Positions 42,268 to 51,353 of a stretch of DNA of 64,000 nucleotides are shown here, piece after piece; the first letter of the stretch is position 1, and every line of letters begins with the position of its first letter. Below the pieces are notes generated by a model, which searched no databases, had not been told where the DNA came from, and saw only the letters and a list, made by a program, of their open reading frames with translations. The translations under genes and the position numbers were made by a program. This DNA comes from UBA3951 sp050952125 (GTDB lineage Bacteria; Bacillota; Sulfobacillia; Fermentithermobacillales; Fermentithermobacillaceae). Location: NCBI GenBank assembly GCA_050952125.1, contig JBMNKK010000003.1, forward strand, positions 434,001-498,000, in the 5' to 3' direction.

Positions 42268-43560
42268 GTGGATACTTCTACAGCCTCCAAACCGGGACTC
42301 AGGGAGATCATGAAGACGATGAACCCAACGATGAAGCTGCTATTGGCCATCGTGTTCATCGAGATGATGGCGGTCAACTTCTACGTTTCCGTCCTGATGC
42401 CCTATTACAAGAGCCTGGGATATGAATCGGATGCCGCAGGCATAGTCACATCGGTCGTTCAGGTTGTCTCGGCTTTAGTCCTCTTCGGAGCCGGCTTTGC
42501 CGCAGACAAGATCGGCAGGAGACAACTCTACCTTACAGGCCAGGTTATGCGTTGCCTCGCTGCCGCCTCGCTACTCCTTACCAGGAGCTATGCCGGACTT
42601 CTGTTGGTTTCGTGCTTCCGCGGGCTATCCGCCATCCAAAGCCCGGCTCAAAACGCGATCATTGCAGGCTACACTCATAAGGGGAGCCGCGCGACTACAC
42701 TTGCCCTGTCACAGACGTTCGGCCAGCTGGCCTCTTTTCTGGTGCCCGTAGCCGCGGGAACCTTGGCCGACAGGGTAGGAGTAAAGGTACCGTTTTCGTT
42801 GGGCCTCGCCTTGGCAGTGTTGGCCGTGATGCTCGGGCTTCGCGTAAGGGAGGCTGGCGGAGCCGAGGCCACCGCGGACCGAGCCGCCGCTCACGAAGCC
42901 CCTAAAGAGGAGGCAGAAAACCCTTTGCCGCCGCCTCGCGAGTCGTATTACGCGAGGGTCAAGAGCATGTTTACTGAGAACAACGGAAGGGTTCTCTGGA
43001 CTGTCCTTGCAGCCGAGTTGGCCAACGGCCTTGCCAACGGGGCAACCAATATCCTCCTGCCTTACACCATAATGGACAGGTTCTCGCCTGAATACAGCGC
43101 CGTGTCCGGGATGCAGGCGGCAGGGGCACTTGGGACAATGCTCGTTCTCTTGATTGGAGGACGCATTGCCGACACGTACGGTAGAAAAGGCATCGTCGCC
43201 GTCTCGTCGATGGTGTTTCCGACCGCCCTTATCAGCATCTTCTTCATCACATCATTATGGCAGATGTACGCGATGCTGATGGTGGTCGTCATGCTCGGCA
43301 ACATCAGCTCGCCTGCGATCTCGGCGATTCACCTGGAAGTGGTGAGAGAGAAAGACAGGGCTTCCTTCTCCGGTTTGTCTGGAGGGGTGAATGCGGCCAG
43401 CATAGCCTTGGGTTCTGCAATTGCGGGATTCGTATACAGCGCGAACGCCGATCTCGCCTGGGCTTCGGTGATAGCCCTCTTCTTGGCGGGCGGCCTCATG
43501 TACTGGCGCGCCGTTTACCGCCAGGAGAAGGACGCAGGGGTTTTACACGCTTCGCCTTAG
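42268..43560 (+). CDS. Major facilitator superfamily transporter
   Basis: A 430-residue permease with 12 predicted helices. Loop 2-3 holds GFAADKIGRRQLYL and loop 8-9 GGRIADTYGRKGIV, the MFS motif A in each half. A cytoplasmic linker (about 195-235, rich in Ala, Glu and Pro) joins the halves. The start is GTG 42268 with AGAGGT six bases upstream; ATG 42235 lies at the predicted transcription start. It probably exports a drug or small metabolite; the substrate is unknown. Confidence 0.9.
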   Translation: MDTSTASKPGLREIMKTMNPTMKLLLAIVFIEMMAVNFYVSVLMPYYKSLGYESDAAGIVTSVVQVVSALVLFGAGFAADKIGRRQLYLTGQVMRCLAAASLLLTRSYAGLLLVSCFRGLSAIQSPAQNAIIAGYTHKGSRATTLALSQTFGQLASFLVPVAAGTLADRVGVKVPFSLGLALAVLAVMLGLRVREAGGAEATADRAAAHEAPKEEAENPLPPPRESYYARVKSMFTENNGRVLWTVLAAELANGLANGATNILLPYTIMDRFSPEYSAVSGMQAAGALGTMLVLLIGGRIADTYGRKGIVAVSSMVFPTALISIFFITSLWQMYAMLMVVVMLGNISSPAISAIHLEVVREKDRASFSGLSGGVNAASIALGSAIAGFVYSANADLAWASVIALFLAGGLMYWRAVYRQEKDAGVLHASP

Positions 43561-43577
43561 GAAACACAGGACAAGTC

Positions 43578-43586
43578 TGGTATACT
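43578..43586 (+). promoter_or_regulatory. Probable extended -10 promoter of the rubrerythrin gene
   Basis: TGGTATACT (TGn-TATACT) lies 36 bases before the ATG at 43622; the -35 is poor. It is the same promoter architecture as seen before moeA, pckG and the 37124 transporter. Confidence 0.5.
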
Positions 43587-43621
43587 AAGCCCAAGATGGA
43601 ATTTCCAAAGAGGTGAAATTA

Positions 43622-44155
43622 ATGGAACTAAAGGGCAGCCAGACGGAAAAGAACCTAGCGATTGCCTTTGCCGGCGAGTCAGAGGCAAGGAACAAGTACA
43701 CCTACTTTGCCAGCGTTGCAAAAAAGGAAGGGTATGAGCAGATAGCGGCCATCTTCCTGGAGACCGCCGAAAACGAAAAGGAGCACGCAAAACTCTGGGC
43801 GAGGAAACTGGGCCTAATCGGCGATACCAAAGCCAATCTTCAGGCTGCAGCCGAAGGTGAAAACTATGAGTGGACCAACATGTACAAAGAGTTTGCCGAA
43901 GTGGCCAAGAAGGAAGGCTTCGACGAGATAGCCGCCCTCTTTACGGAAGTGGGTGAAGTTGAAGAAGCTCACGAGCGCCGCTACCGGGCGTTGCTCGAAA
44001 GGGTAGCCTCCGGAACCGTGTTCTCGCGACCTGAAGAAGTAAAGTGGCACTGCAGGAACTGCGGATACATACACAAAGGTAAGGAAGCTCCCGAGGTATG
44101 CCCGGCCTGCGCCCATCCGAGGTCTTTCTACCAGATTCTCGCCGAGAACTACTGA
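43622..44155 (+). CDS. rbr: Rubrerythrin
   Basis: A 177-residue non-haem iron peroxidase that reduces H2O2 in anaerobes. The ferritin-like four-helix part (1-135) carries FAGESEARNKY, ETAENEKEHAK, YKEFAEVAKKEGFDEIA and GEVEEAHERRY, which provide the di-iron Glu and His ligands. The C-terminal rubredoxin domain has CRNCGYIHKG and CPACAHPRSFY. The start is ATG 43622 behind AGGTGA; GTG 43613 is less likely. It is followed by a perfect terminator and preceded by an extended -10 promoter, so it is monocistronic. Confidence 0.95.
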   Translation: MELKGSQTEKNLAIAFAGESEARNKYTYFASVAKKEGYEQIAAIFLETAENEKEHAKLWARKLGLIGDTKANLQAAAEGENYEWTNMYKEFAEVAKKEGFDEIAALFTEVGEVEEAHERRYRALLERVASGTVFSRPEEVKWHCRNCGYIHKGKEAPEVCPACAHPRSFYQILAENY

Positions 44156-44170
44156 AAAGACCGCTAACGG

Positions 44171-44212
44171 ATTCTGCCCCGGCAGCACACTGGCTCCGGG
44201 GCAGAATTGTCT
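44171..44212 (+). terminator. Terminator after rubrerythrin gene
   Basis: ATTCTGCCCCGG (44171-44182) and CCGGGGCAGAAT (44196-44207) form a perfect 12-base-pair stem with a 13-base loop, followed by TGTCTGTATTT. Confidence 0.85.
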
Positions 44213-44394
44213 GTATTTCCCCAACGTAGCCTCGTTTTTTGCAGAAGTCCGGCACATCGGCGCTGAAAATCCCTAGAAAGCGTTGGAAATAGAAGAGAAC
44301 CTTCTCCCTTATCTATTACGCTCGGCTTACGATAAAACACTTGGTGCTCGCTTTGCACAAGACCTGTTGAACAACAATGCCGAGGGGGAGCGCG

Positions 44395-46899
44395 ATGTCA
44401 GGGCTCGATATGACTTCGATCTTACCGAGCATCGTGCTCTTCTCGATCGTTACCTGCGTGTTCTTTTACATGTGGCTCGAAACCCGCAGGAAGCACCTCC
44501 TGTATTGGGCTGTAGCGCTCCTTAATAATCTTCTGGTTCTGGTAGCCAGTTCCATGAGGATAACCTTCCCCCACCTAGACCCTCTATGGAGGATTATCAC
44601 CGACGCCCTGGCTAGCACAGCCGGCGTACACACTGCCATGGGTGCCTGCCACATAGCGAAAAAGCCAGACTGCCACAAGCGAACTCTCGCCATCTTTCCG
44701 ATACTCGGCACCACCTGGAGCCTCTTCGCGAACCTGGTTCTAGGAAACCCGCTTCTGGCATCGATACCAGTATTCATCGGCGTGAGTATCGCCATTGTCG
44801 GAGCGGGATTCGTGTTCATCAAAGTTGAGTATCTCTCCAAGTTCCCGGCAAGCAAGCTTACGGGATGGACTCTGGTAGTTTGGGGCGTCCTCAATGTCAC
44901 TTACCCCATGGCCCATAGCCTGGAAGTAGTGAGCCCGCTTGCTCACTACTTTGCGGACGCGTTGGCGCTCCTCATGTCCTTTGCCATGCTCTTGGTCTCT
45001 GTTCAAGAGATGAGGTCCCAGATGGAGAAGGAACAGGAACGCCTCAGCGTAACCCTGTCCAGCATTGGCGACGCGGTAATAGCGGTCGATAGGGACTCGA
45101 GGATCACAGTCCTAAACCCTATTGCCGAGGCTCTCACCGGATGGAAGCAGGAAGAAGCCGTCGGGCGACCTCTGGAAGATGTCTTCAAAGTCATCAACGA
45201 GCAGACCCGGAAGCCTGCGTTGAATCTGGTTGAGCGAGTGTTGGTGGAAGGCAAGATAATCGGCCTCGCGAATCACACCGTCCTGATTTCACGGGACGGA
45301 GTTGAACGTTCTATCGCTGACAGTGCAGCTCCGATTCATGACGAAAGCGGAGCCGTAAACGGTGTCATTTTGGTCTTCCGAGATGTGACGGAGGAACGAC
45401 TTAGCGAGCGCAAGCTGCGAGACAGTGAAGAGCGGTTCAGGGCGATCGCCGAAAACACGAACGACGTCATCTTCAGGATCAAGCTGGTGCCCGAAGCCAC
45501 ATTCGAGTATTTGAGCCCGGCAGTAGTCTCCGTCACCGGATACTCGGCCTCTGAGATGTGCGCCGACTTCGGCCTGGCTCTGTCGTGCATTCATCCTGAC
45601 GACCTCATCATGCTCAAACAAATGGGCAACGGAGACCATCTGGATCGCCCCACGGTTCTCAGGTGGAACAACCGTAACGGCAACACGGTCTGGACGGAAC
45701 AGAGGTTCTCCCCCATATACGACAGTGAAGGCGGTCTCATAGGCTTGGACGGTATAGCCAGAGATGTGACCGAGCGGAAACTGATGGAGGCCCGGGTTAG
45801 GTACATGAGCCTTCACGATCCGCTGACGGGCATCTACAACCGCGCGTACTTTGAGGAAGAGATGAAGAGGTTGGACGGCGCGGCTGCCCGCGATGCCAGG
45901 CCCGTCACTATCCTCAGTACCGACGTGGACGGAGTCAAACTCGTGAACGACACCAAAGGCCACAAGGAAGGCGACGATCTCTTGAAGGCCTATGCCGACC
46001 TCCTTCGCGCTACGTTCACAGGGAAAGGGCTTTTCGCCAGGATCGGCGGGGATGAATTCGCGGTGCTGCTCCGCAACACCGATGCCCAAGAGGGAATCGA
46101 ATGCATGCGTCTTCTGGAAGAGGCCATAGCGGCGTACAACCTGAAGGAGCCATCAACACCCCTGTCGGTATCCATGGGAAGCGCTACGTCCGACGGCCAT
46201 GAACCTCTTGAGGAAGTTCTCAGCCGGGCGGACAGGAGTCTCTTTAACGCCAAGCTTCACGCGAGTCCCAGCAATAAGTCAGGATTGGTGAAGTCCCTCC
46301 TCACGGCACTCGCCGCAAAAGACTTCGTAGCCGAGGGCCACGTGAGCCGGGTGACCGAAGTTGCCTGCCGCCTGGGAGAAGCGGTCGGCCTAACCAAGAA
46401 AGAGCTCCTCGACTTGGAGCTTCTGGCCGAAGTGCATGACCTGGGGAAAGTCGGCATCCCGGACCGGATCTTGTTCAAACCCGGCCCACTGAACGCTGAA
46501 GAAAGGGCCGAGATGCAGAAGCACCCCGAGATCGGGTACCGTATCGCCAAATCATCTCTGGAGCTATCGCACATCGCTACCCTCATTCTCCACCACCACG
46601 AATGGTGGAACGGCGAAGGTTATCCGTCAAAGCTGAAAGGCGAGAGTATACCCATCGCGTGCAGGATAATCACCATTGCTGACGCCTACGATGCCATCAG
46701 AAGCGCTCGCCCGTACAAAGAGGCGAGGACTCATGCCGAGGCCATGGCCGAACTCAAGAGGTGCGCGGGCACTCAGTTCGATCCGCACCTCATAGAGGTT
46801 TTCGAGTCTATCGCCGATGAGGTGGCCGAAGGAGCGGCAAGGAGTGAGGCGGCAGCGACGGCCAGTCTTGTCGCCGCCCAACCCGGCAGTTCCAGGTAA
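44395..46899 (+). CDS. Membrane GGDEF/HD-GYP protein with PAS domains (c-di-GMP turnover)
   Basis: An 834-residue signalling protein. The N-terminal 200 residues form 6-7 membrane helices. Two PAS domains follow (SSIGDAVIAVDRDSRITVLN at about 225, and AIAENTNDVIFRIK at about 350). GGDEF has an intact RIGGDEF signature (551-555), so diguanylate cyclase activity is plausible. HD-GYP has HDLGKVGIPD (His681) and HHHEWWNGEGYP (GYP at 742-744), the c-di-GMP phosphodiesterase site. Both halves look catalytically competent, so it may switch between synthesis and breakdown. The start is ATG 44395 after GGGGGAG; another in-frame ATG is at 44377. No effector is evident nearby. Confidence 0.93.
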   Translation: MSGLDMTSILPSIVLFSIVTCVFFYMWLETRRKHLLYWAVALLNNLLVLVASSMRITFPHLDPLWRIITDALASTAGVHTAMGACHIAKKPDCHKRTLAIFPILGTTWSLFANLVLGNPLLASIPVFIGVSIAIVGAGFVFIKVEYLSKFPASKLTGWTLVVWGVLNVTYPMAHSLEVVSPLAHYFADALALLMSFAMLLVSVQEMRSQMEKEQERLSVTLSSIGDAVIAVDRDSRITVLNPIAEALTGWKQEEAVGRPLEDVFKVINEQTRKPALNLVERVLVEGKIIGLANHTVLISRDGVERSIADSAAPIHDESGAVNGVILVFRDVTEERLSERKLRDSEERFRAIAENTNDVIFRIKLVPEATFEYLSPAVVSVTGYSASEMCADFGLALSCIHPDDLIMLKQMGNGDHLDRPTVLRWNNRNGNTVWTEQRFSPIYDSEGGLIGLDGIARDVTERKLMEARVRYMSLHDPLTGIYNRAYFEEEMKRLDGAAARDARPVTILSTDVDGVKLVNDTKGHKEGDDLLKAYADLLRATFTGKGLFARIGGDEFAVLLRNTDAQEGIECMRLLEEAIAAYNLKEPSTPLSVSMGSATSDGHEPLEEVLSRADRSLFNAKLHASPSNKSGLVKSLLTALAAKDFVAEGHVSRVTEVACRLGEAVGLTKKELLDLELLAEVHDLGKVGIPDRILFKPGPLNAEERAEMQKHPEIGYRIAKSSLELSHIATLILHHHEWWNGEGYPSKLKGESIPIACRIITIADAYDAIRSARPYKEARTHAEAMAELKRCAGTQFDPHLIEVFESIADEVAEGAARSEAAATASLVAAQPGSSR

Positions 46900-46905
46900 G
46901 GTGTG

Positions 46906-48831
46906 TCACTCAGGGTCAGGCTCAATCACTCTTGATTCGTCGACCTTCTTCCGGCTCATCCTGCGAACCAACTTACGGTCATCCTTTGACATAAGGACGA
47001 TGTTGAGATCGTAGTTTTCGAAGTCCGGATACAGGTCTTCCCTCTTCACCAAGAGCCGGAGCCGCTTCCAGTTGACTTTGAGCCGCTCGCCCTTCACAAG
47101 AACTATCAGGTCGCCCTTGGAATCGGCAGCTCTGGCAACTACGCCGTGGTAGTTCACCGAGGAGACGAATACGGAGTCGCCTACACGGAACTGCGCCGCT
47201 TGGGACGCACCCTTATCCTTGTTGCCGGATCCCTCCTCACGCTCCTCAGGGAGACACTCCTCAACATACGGGACGGCGGGCGACATCTCAGGTTCGACCG
47301 GCAGCGGGAGACCCCCCATGTACTCTCTAGCCCAACTGATGACTTCGTGCGGCAATCCTAACCGCATGGCAATGTTTATACCCTGGCTCTCGCCCGATTG
47401 GCCTATGGAGAGCCTATACGTGGGCTTCAAAGTATCACGATCGAATTCCATGCACCCGTTGACAAACCCGGGCTTTGATTCAGAGAAAGCCTTCACATCA
47501 CCGTAGTGAGTGGTAGCTAGCGTGACGCAACCTTTGCCATATAGATAGTTCAAGATTGCCGCGGCTAGTGCCGCTCCTTCTCGCGGGTCCGTTCCGGTCC
47601 CTATCTCATCGAGCATGACGAGAGTCCGGGGCCCTGCGAGTTTCAGTATCACGGCGATGTTCTCCATGTGAGATGAAAAAGTCGACAGTGACTGCTGGAT
47701 GCTTTGGCGGTCACCGATATCGGCGAGGATCTCATCGAATACGGGGAGCACCGAACCCGGACCGGCGGGTATGTGAAGGCCCGATTGGGCCATGAGACAC
47801 AGAAGGCCGACGCTCTTGAGAAGCACGGTCTTGCCGCCTGTATTCGGGCCCGTAATCACTAAAGTGCGATAGCCGGAGCCCAGACTCAAGTCCAGAGGCA
47901 CTACCTCACCCTTAAGCAAAGGATGTCTCGCTCCCTCCAGCCGCAGGTAGGTGCCCCGGCTGATTTCGGGAGCCGTGCCCCCGGCATCAAGGCTGTACTT
48001 GCCTTTCGCGAAGGCAAAATCCAGAGCTGCCATAGCTTCAACCGTCACGCATATGTCCCGCAAGTGGTCAACGACCATCTGAGTAAGGCGGCACAGGACC
48101 CTGTAGACGAGCTCCTCTTCCTCAGCCTTAAGCCTCACAAGCTCGTCAACGAGAGGTTGAATTGAGGCGGGCTCAATGAAAACGGTCTGCCCTGTCGAAG
48201 AAGCCGCTACGACAGACCCGGGCACGCGCTGCCGGTGGGATGCCCTTACCGGCACCACGTAGCGCCCGTTCTTCACGGTGACGTAGCCTTCCTGGATAGC
48301 GTCACGCAGAGCATTTGAAGCCATTAGCGAACTAAGCTTGGTCTGAATACGCGCCTCGACTTGGCCTATCAGTTTCCTGACTTTGCGGAGGTCCTCGTCA
48401 GCGCTGTCACTGACCCTGTCGCCGTCGATAGACAGATCTATGGTTTCAGAGAAACCGGGCATCTCAACTATAGACTCTGCATATGAGGAGAGCAGCGGTG
48501 CTTCGACCTTCCTCGCGCGCATGGCCTTCTTGAACTTGGCCGCTCCCCTGATGACCGACGCTATCTTTGTGAGGTCGCCGGGCGTGATCACACCGCCCGT
48601 CTCCGCGACTTTCAAAGGAGCCGATATGTCGTGAAGGCCGTCTATCCTGGCTCCTCGCTGAACCAGCAAAGCTGCCTCGGTAGTCTCCTGAAGAAGAATC
48701 CTGACACGTGAGGTTTCAGACGAAGGCTGCATCCGGTCGCAAAGAGCCTTGCCCAAATTGCTCGCGCAGCGTTCTCTTACCTGTTCCTTGATGAGGTAAA
48801 ACTCAAGCATCTCAAATGAAGCGCTATTCAA
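46906..48831 (-). CDS. MutS2-like ATPase lacking the Smr nuclease domain
   Basis: A 641-residue MutS2-family protein. Core and clamp segments include VVPVRASHRQRVPGSVV and STGQTVFIEP. The ABC-type ATPase has ITGPNTGGKTVLLK (Walker A), STFSSHMENI and LVMLDEIGTGTDPREGAAL (Walker B) and a final TTHYGDVK. A KOW-like stretch follows (VGDSVFVSSVNYHGVV). Full MutS2 proteins are about 780-790 residues and end with an Smr endonuclease domain; this one stops about 60 residues after the KOW region without Smr, and the coiled-coil before it is short. The start is TTG 48831 with GGAGGG seven bases upstream. Its 3' end is 6 bases from the convergent GGDEF gene. Confidence 0.88.
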   Translation of the reverse strand: MNSASFEMLEFYLIKEQVRERCASNLGKALCDRMQPSSETSRVRILLQETTEAALLVQRGARIDGLHDISAPLKVAETGGVITPGDLTKIASVIRGAAKFKKAMRARKVEAPLLSSYAESIVEMPGFSETIDLSIDGDRVSDSADEDLRKVRKLIGQVEARIQTKLSSLMASNALRDAIQEGYVTVKNGRYVVPVRASHRQRVPGSVVAASSTGQTVFIEPASIQPLVDELVRLKAEEEELVYRVLCRLTQMVVDHLRDICVTVEAMAALDFAFAKGKYSLDAGGTAPEISRGTYLRLEGARHPLLKGEVVPLDLSLGSGYRTLVITGPNTGGKTVLLKSVGLLCLMAQSGLHIPAGPGSVLPVFDEILADIGDRQSIQQSLSTFSSHMENIAVILKLAGPRTLVMLDEIGTGTDPREGAALAAAILNYLYGKGCVTLATTHYGDVKAFSESKPGFVNGCMEFDRDTLKPTYRLSIGQSGESQGINIAMRLGLPHEVISWAREYMGGLPLPVEPEMSPAVPYVEECLPEEREEGSGNKDKGASQAAQFRVGDSVFVSSVNYHGVVARAADSKGDLIVLVKGERLKVNWKRLRLLVKREDLYPDFENYDLNIVLMSKDDRKLVRRMSRKKVDESRVIEPDPE

Positions 48832-49007
48832 CGCCGGTCCCTCCAAGTCTGGGATTGTGGAATTACGATCAGCGCGCCGCCCCCAGAATCGGAAAAGGAT
48901 CCGAACCGGAGCTACGCAGCTCTCCCGAGGTTATTGAAGTTGTGGACCGACATTAACACGCCTCCGTTCGCATATTACACGCTGACATACAGCTTAGTCA
49001 ACGAAGA

Positions 49008-50057
49008 TCATACCAAGTACTGGATATAACCATCCGGGACGTACTTGGGGATCAACGCGGAGAAAAAGGCCTCAATCTCACGCATGGTCTCCTTCGGGTA
49101 GACGTGCTTCGTGTAGCCGAACTGCCCGAAAACCAGACGGCGCTCGCTCTCGTCCATAGGAAGCCTCGTGTTCGGGAATACAGACAGGATGTTGTCCTTC
49201 GCCCTCTTCGTAAACCGGTGCGTGATGAGTTCAAACGGGATCCCTTGCGCTTGAGCGGCGCTTCGCGGTAGCGCCTTCCCGAGACCCGCAAGGACTGCTT
49301 CGTACTCGTCGCGCCATCCATCGAACGTAATGATAGGGCCTACCATCACGCCTATCGGATAGCCCGACGAAAAAGCCCTGGAAACCGCCTGGATGCGGGC
49401 GTTCAAACTTGACGTGAGGTGCTCGAACGTTTTGATCACGTAAGCCGCGTTGACGCTCACGCGTACCGTCGTGTGCCCCCCGTGTCGAGCGTCGAGGATA
49501 GGGTCGATGTCTGCAAACTTAGTTACGAACCGGAAGCGGCCGCGCTTAGAGTTACCGAAGAACTCAATAGTTCTCTTGAGTGCACCTGTGAGCCATTCCA
49601 CCGCTACGGGATCCGAGGTTGCAGCCCCTTCAAACACGGTCGTCTCTGGCTCGCGACCAACGATAAGCTTTCGGGCTTCATCCAAGATCTCCTCGATGTT
49701 GGCGTAAACGCGCACATACGGCCGTGGACCTAACCTGGTCTGCAGATAGCAGTATTCGCACAGTCCGGGACATGAAGTAACCAGGGGGAGCTGGTAGTGA
49801 GCTGAAGGCTTGCAGGTTTCGAAAGTCTTTCTCCGGCGCACTCGTACGACCAGGGTGTTCTTGGCCTCTTCGTAGACCCGTGTAGCCCCTCGGCCAGGGA
49901 TAGCCGGCCGCTGCCCGCGCTCCAACACACTTACGGGGATCCGGAGGTCCCGCATCTTCTCTGCTACTAGCTGGCCAAGCGGGTACTGAAGCGCCCCCTC
50001 TTCGATAAAGGCTCTCCTAGGCACAAATCGCAGAGTCTTGCCGGTCATTTTCATCAC
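49008..50057 (-). CDS. splB: Spore photoproduct lyase family radical SAM protein
   Basis: A 349-residue radical SAM enzyme. The cluster motif CPGLCEYC (C96, C100, C103, CxxxCxxC) is the SPL form, set in YQLPLVTSCPGLCEYCYLQT. SPL reverses the 5-thyminyl-5,6-dihydrothymine photoproduct during spore germination. In Bacillus SPL a cysteine just before TSD donates a hydrogen atom; here the segment is FEGAATSDP with Ala. TCKPSAHYQL supplies Cys82, which could take over, as reported for the clostridial enzyme (from memory). GTG, ATG or ATG at 50057, 50054 and 50048 are all possible starts. The symbol is by family. Confidence 0.85.
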   Translation of the reverse strand: MMKMTGKTLRFVPRRAFIEEGALQYPLGQLVAEKMRDLRIPVSVLERGQRPAIPGRGATRVYEEAKNTLVVRVRRRKTFETCKPSAHYQLPLVTSCPGLCEYCYLQTRLGPRPYVRVYANIEEILDEARKLIVGREPETTVFEGAATSDPVAVEWLTGALKRTIEFFGNSKRGRFRFVTKFADIDPILDARHGGHTTVRVSVNAAYVIKTFEHLTSSLNARIQAVSRAFSSGYPIGVMVGPIITFDGWRDEYEAVLAGLGKALPRSAAQAQGIPFELITHRFTKRAKDNILSVFPNTRLPMDESERRLVFGQFGYTKHVYPKETMREIEAFFSALIPKYVPDGYIQYLV

Positions 50058-50096
50058 CCGGGGTTAGGATCTCCCGGAAGGTGCCGAAAACGCCGG

Positions 50097-50630
50097 TTAC
50101 TTCAACTCGTCGGCGAAGACCTCCATGTAGATTTCGTCCTCATAGTGTCCGTTCTTGAGAATATGCGCCCTAAGTCTGCCCACTTCCTCAAAACCCAACT
50201 TGGCGTAAGCTTTCTGGGCACGTATGTTGCTCCCGAAAACTTTGAGGATGACCTTCCGAAGCCCAAGTTCCCGGAATGCGAACTTAAGGAGCGATCTCAT
50301 GGCATCGGGACCGTAGCCCTTCCCCCAGTACTCCTTCTTGCCGATCGCTATCCCGATCTCAGCAACGCCAGAAATGTAGTCAATGTGATGGAGACCGATG
50401 TTACCCAAGTACTCCCCATCCAGAGTTTCCACAGCAAGCACCTTCTCAGTACTGCTCTCGCCGGCCATAGCTCTTTGGAGCCACATCTCCTCCTGTTTCC
50501 TGGATATGGGCATTCTCATCATCAGGAATTTCGTCACCTCAGAATCGTTCACCCAGGCCATGCAGTTGTCCAGATCCGACTCTCTTAAGCACCTAAGTCG
50601 AGTTTTCTCTCCCAGAAACACTGCAGCCAC
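50097..50630 (-). CDS. GNAT family N-acetyltransferase (RimJ/RimL-like)
   Basis: A 177-residue acetyltransferase. KTRLRCLRESDLDNCMAWVND at the start, GNIGLHHIDYISGVAEIGIAIGKKEYWGKGYGPDAMRSLL (with the acetyl-CoA pyrophosphate loop GKGYGPDA) and KVFGSNIRAQKAYAKLGFEEVGRLR are typical of the RimJ/RimL/SpeG-like branch. The acceptor could be a protein N-terminus, antibiotic or polyamine. It is not obviously tied to its neighbours. Confidence 0.9.
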   Translation of the reverse strand: MAAVFLGEKTRLRCLRESDLDNCMAWVNDSEVTKFLMMRMPISRKQEEMWLQRAMAGESSTEKVLAVETLDGEYLGNIGLHHIDYISGVAEIGIAIGKKEYWGKGYGPDAMRSLLKFAFRELGLRKVILKVFGSNIRAQKAYAKLGFEEVGRLRAHILKNGHYEDEIYMEVFADELK

Positions 50631-50751
50631 TCCCTTCGTTTCCGAAGAGTCTATTCCAGATGTTGGGCTCGCGTCAACGCAGTATGGAACAGAGCAGCCT
50701 CAGTTAACATAAGATGGTCTGATTCCGTACCCAGAAAAGGAGGGTGTGAGT

Positions 50752-51351
50752 ATGCGTAGGAGTTTTTCTCGGGGCGACGGAACGGGTAAAGGAGCCGGGC
50801 CGGCGAGCCCGCTCCCTCCGACCAGAGCCCCAGTGGAAGCCCTGTCAGACAAGACCGCGGCTGAGTCGCCTGCCGATCAAGCGACAAATCTGAGACTGCG
50901 CAGGCGCTGGCCGCCTTGGTGCCCGCCGGAACGCGAGGAACCCTGTCCTCCGCCTTGTCCGCCGCGGGACCCCTGTCCGTTCCCGCCGCGAGACCCGTGC
51001 CCGGGAGGTCCTTGCCCGCCCGGCGGCTCGCCGCGCCTGCCATGGGACCCGTGTCCCGGAGATCCTTGTCCGCCGCGGGAGCCCTGTCCGGGCGATCCTT
51101 GCCCGCCCGGCCGCTCGCCGTGTCCGCCATGGGACCCGTGTCCCGGAGACCCCTGTCCGCCGAGAGAACCGCACAGACCCGGACGGAGCTGCCAGGATGT
51201 CGACCTCGCTGAAGCCTTTGTGCCGTGGCAGGAGTACAACGGCTACTGCCCGCCCGGGCATTTGGAGGGACCGGGCACAATTTTCCCCGAACTCCTGAGG
51301 ACCCCGCCGCTGTACGCATGGCCGCCCGGAACCGACCGGAGGAGGGGATAG
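50752..51351 (+). CDS. cotJA: CotJA-like spore coat protein with Pro/Cys-rich repeat domain
   Basis: A 199-residue protein. The last 50 residues match CotJA (LAEAFVPWQEYNG, then GPGTIFPELLRTPPLY). Between about 50 and 145 it carries a run of imperfect PCPxxPCPGDPCPP-type repeats with regularly spaced cysteines, far beyond the usual 75-80 residue CotJA. At DNA level the segment beginning CATGGGACCCGTGTCCC is repeated 87 bases (29 codons) apart at 51041 and 51128. The start is ATG 50752 with GGAGGGT upstream. It is followed immediately by cotJB and cotJC. The Cys/Pro-rich part may cross-link in the coat. Confidence 0.85.
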   Translation: MRRSFSRGDGTGKGAGPASPLPPTRAPVEALSDKTAAESPADQATNLRLRRRWPPWCPPEREEPCPPPCPPRDPCPFPPRDPCPGGPCPPGGSPRLPWDPCPGDPCPPREPCPGDPCPPGRSPCPPWDPCPGDPCPPREPHRPGRSCQDVDLAEAFVPWQEYNGYCPPGHLEGPGTIFPELLRTPPLYAWPPGTDRRRG

Positions 51352-51353
51352 AC

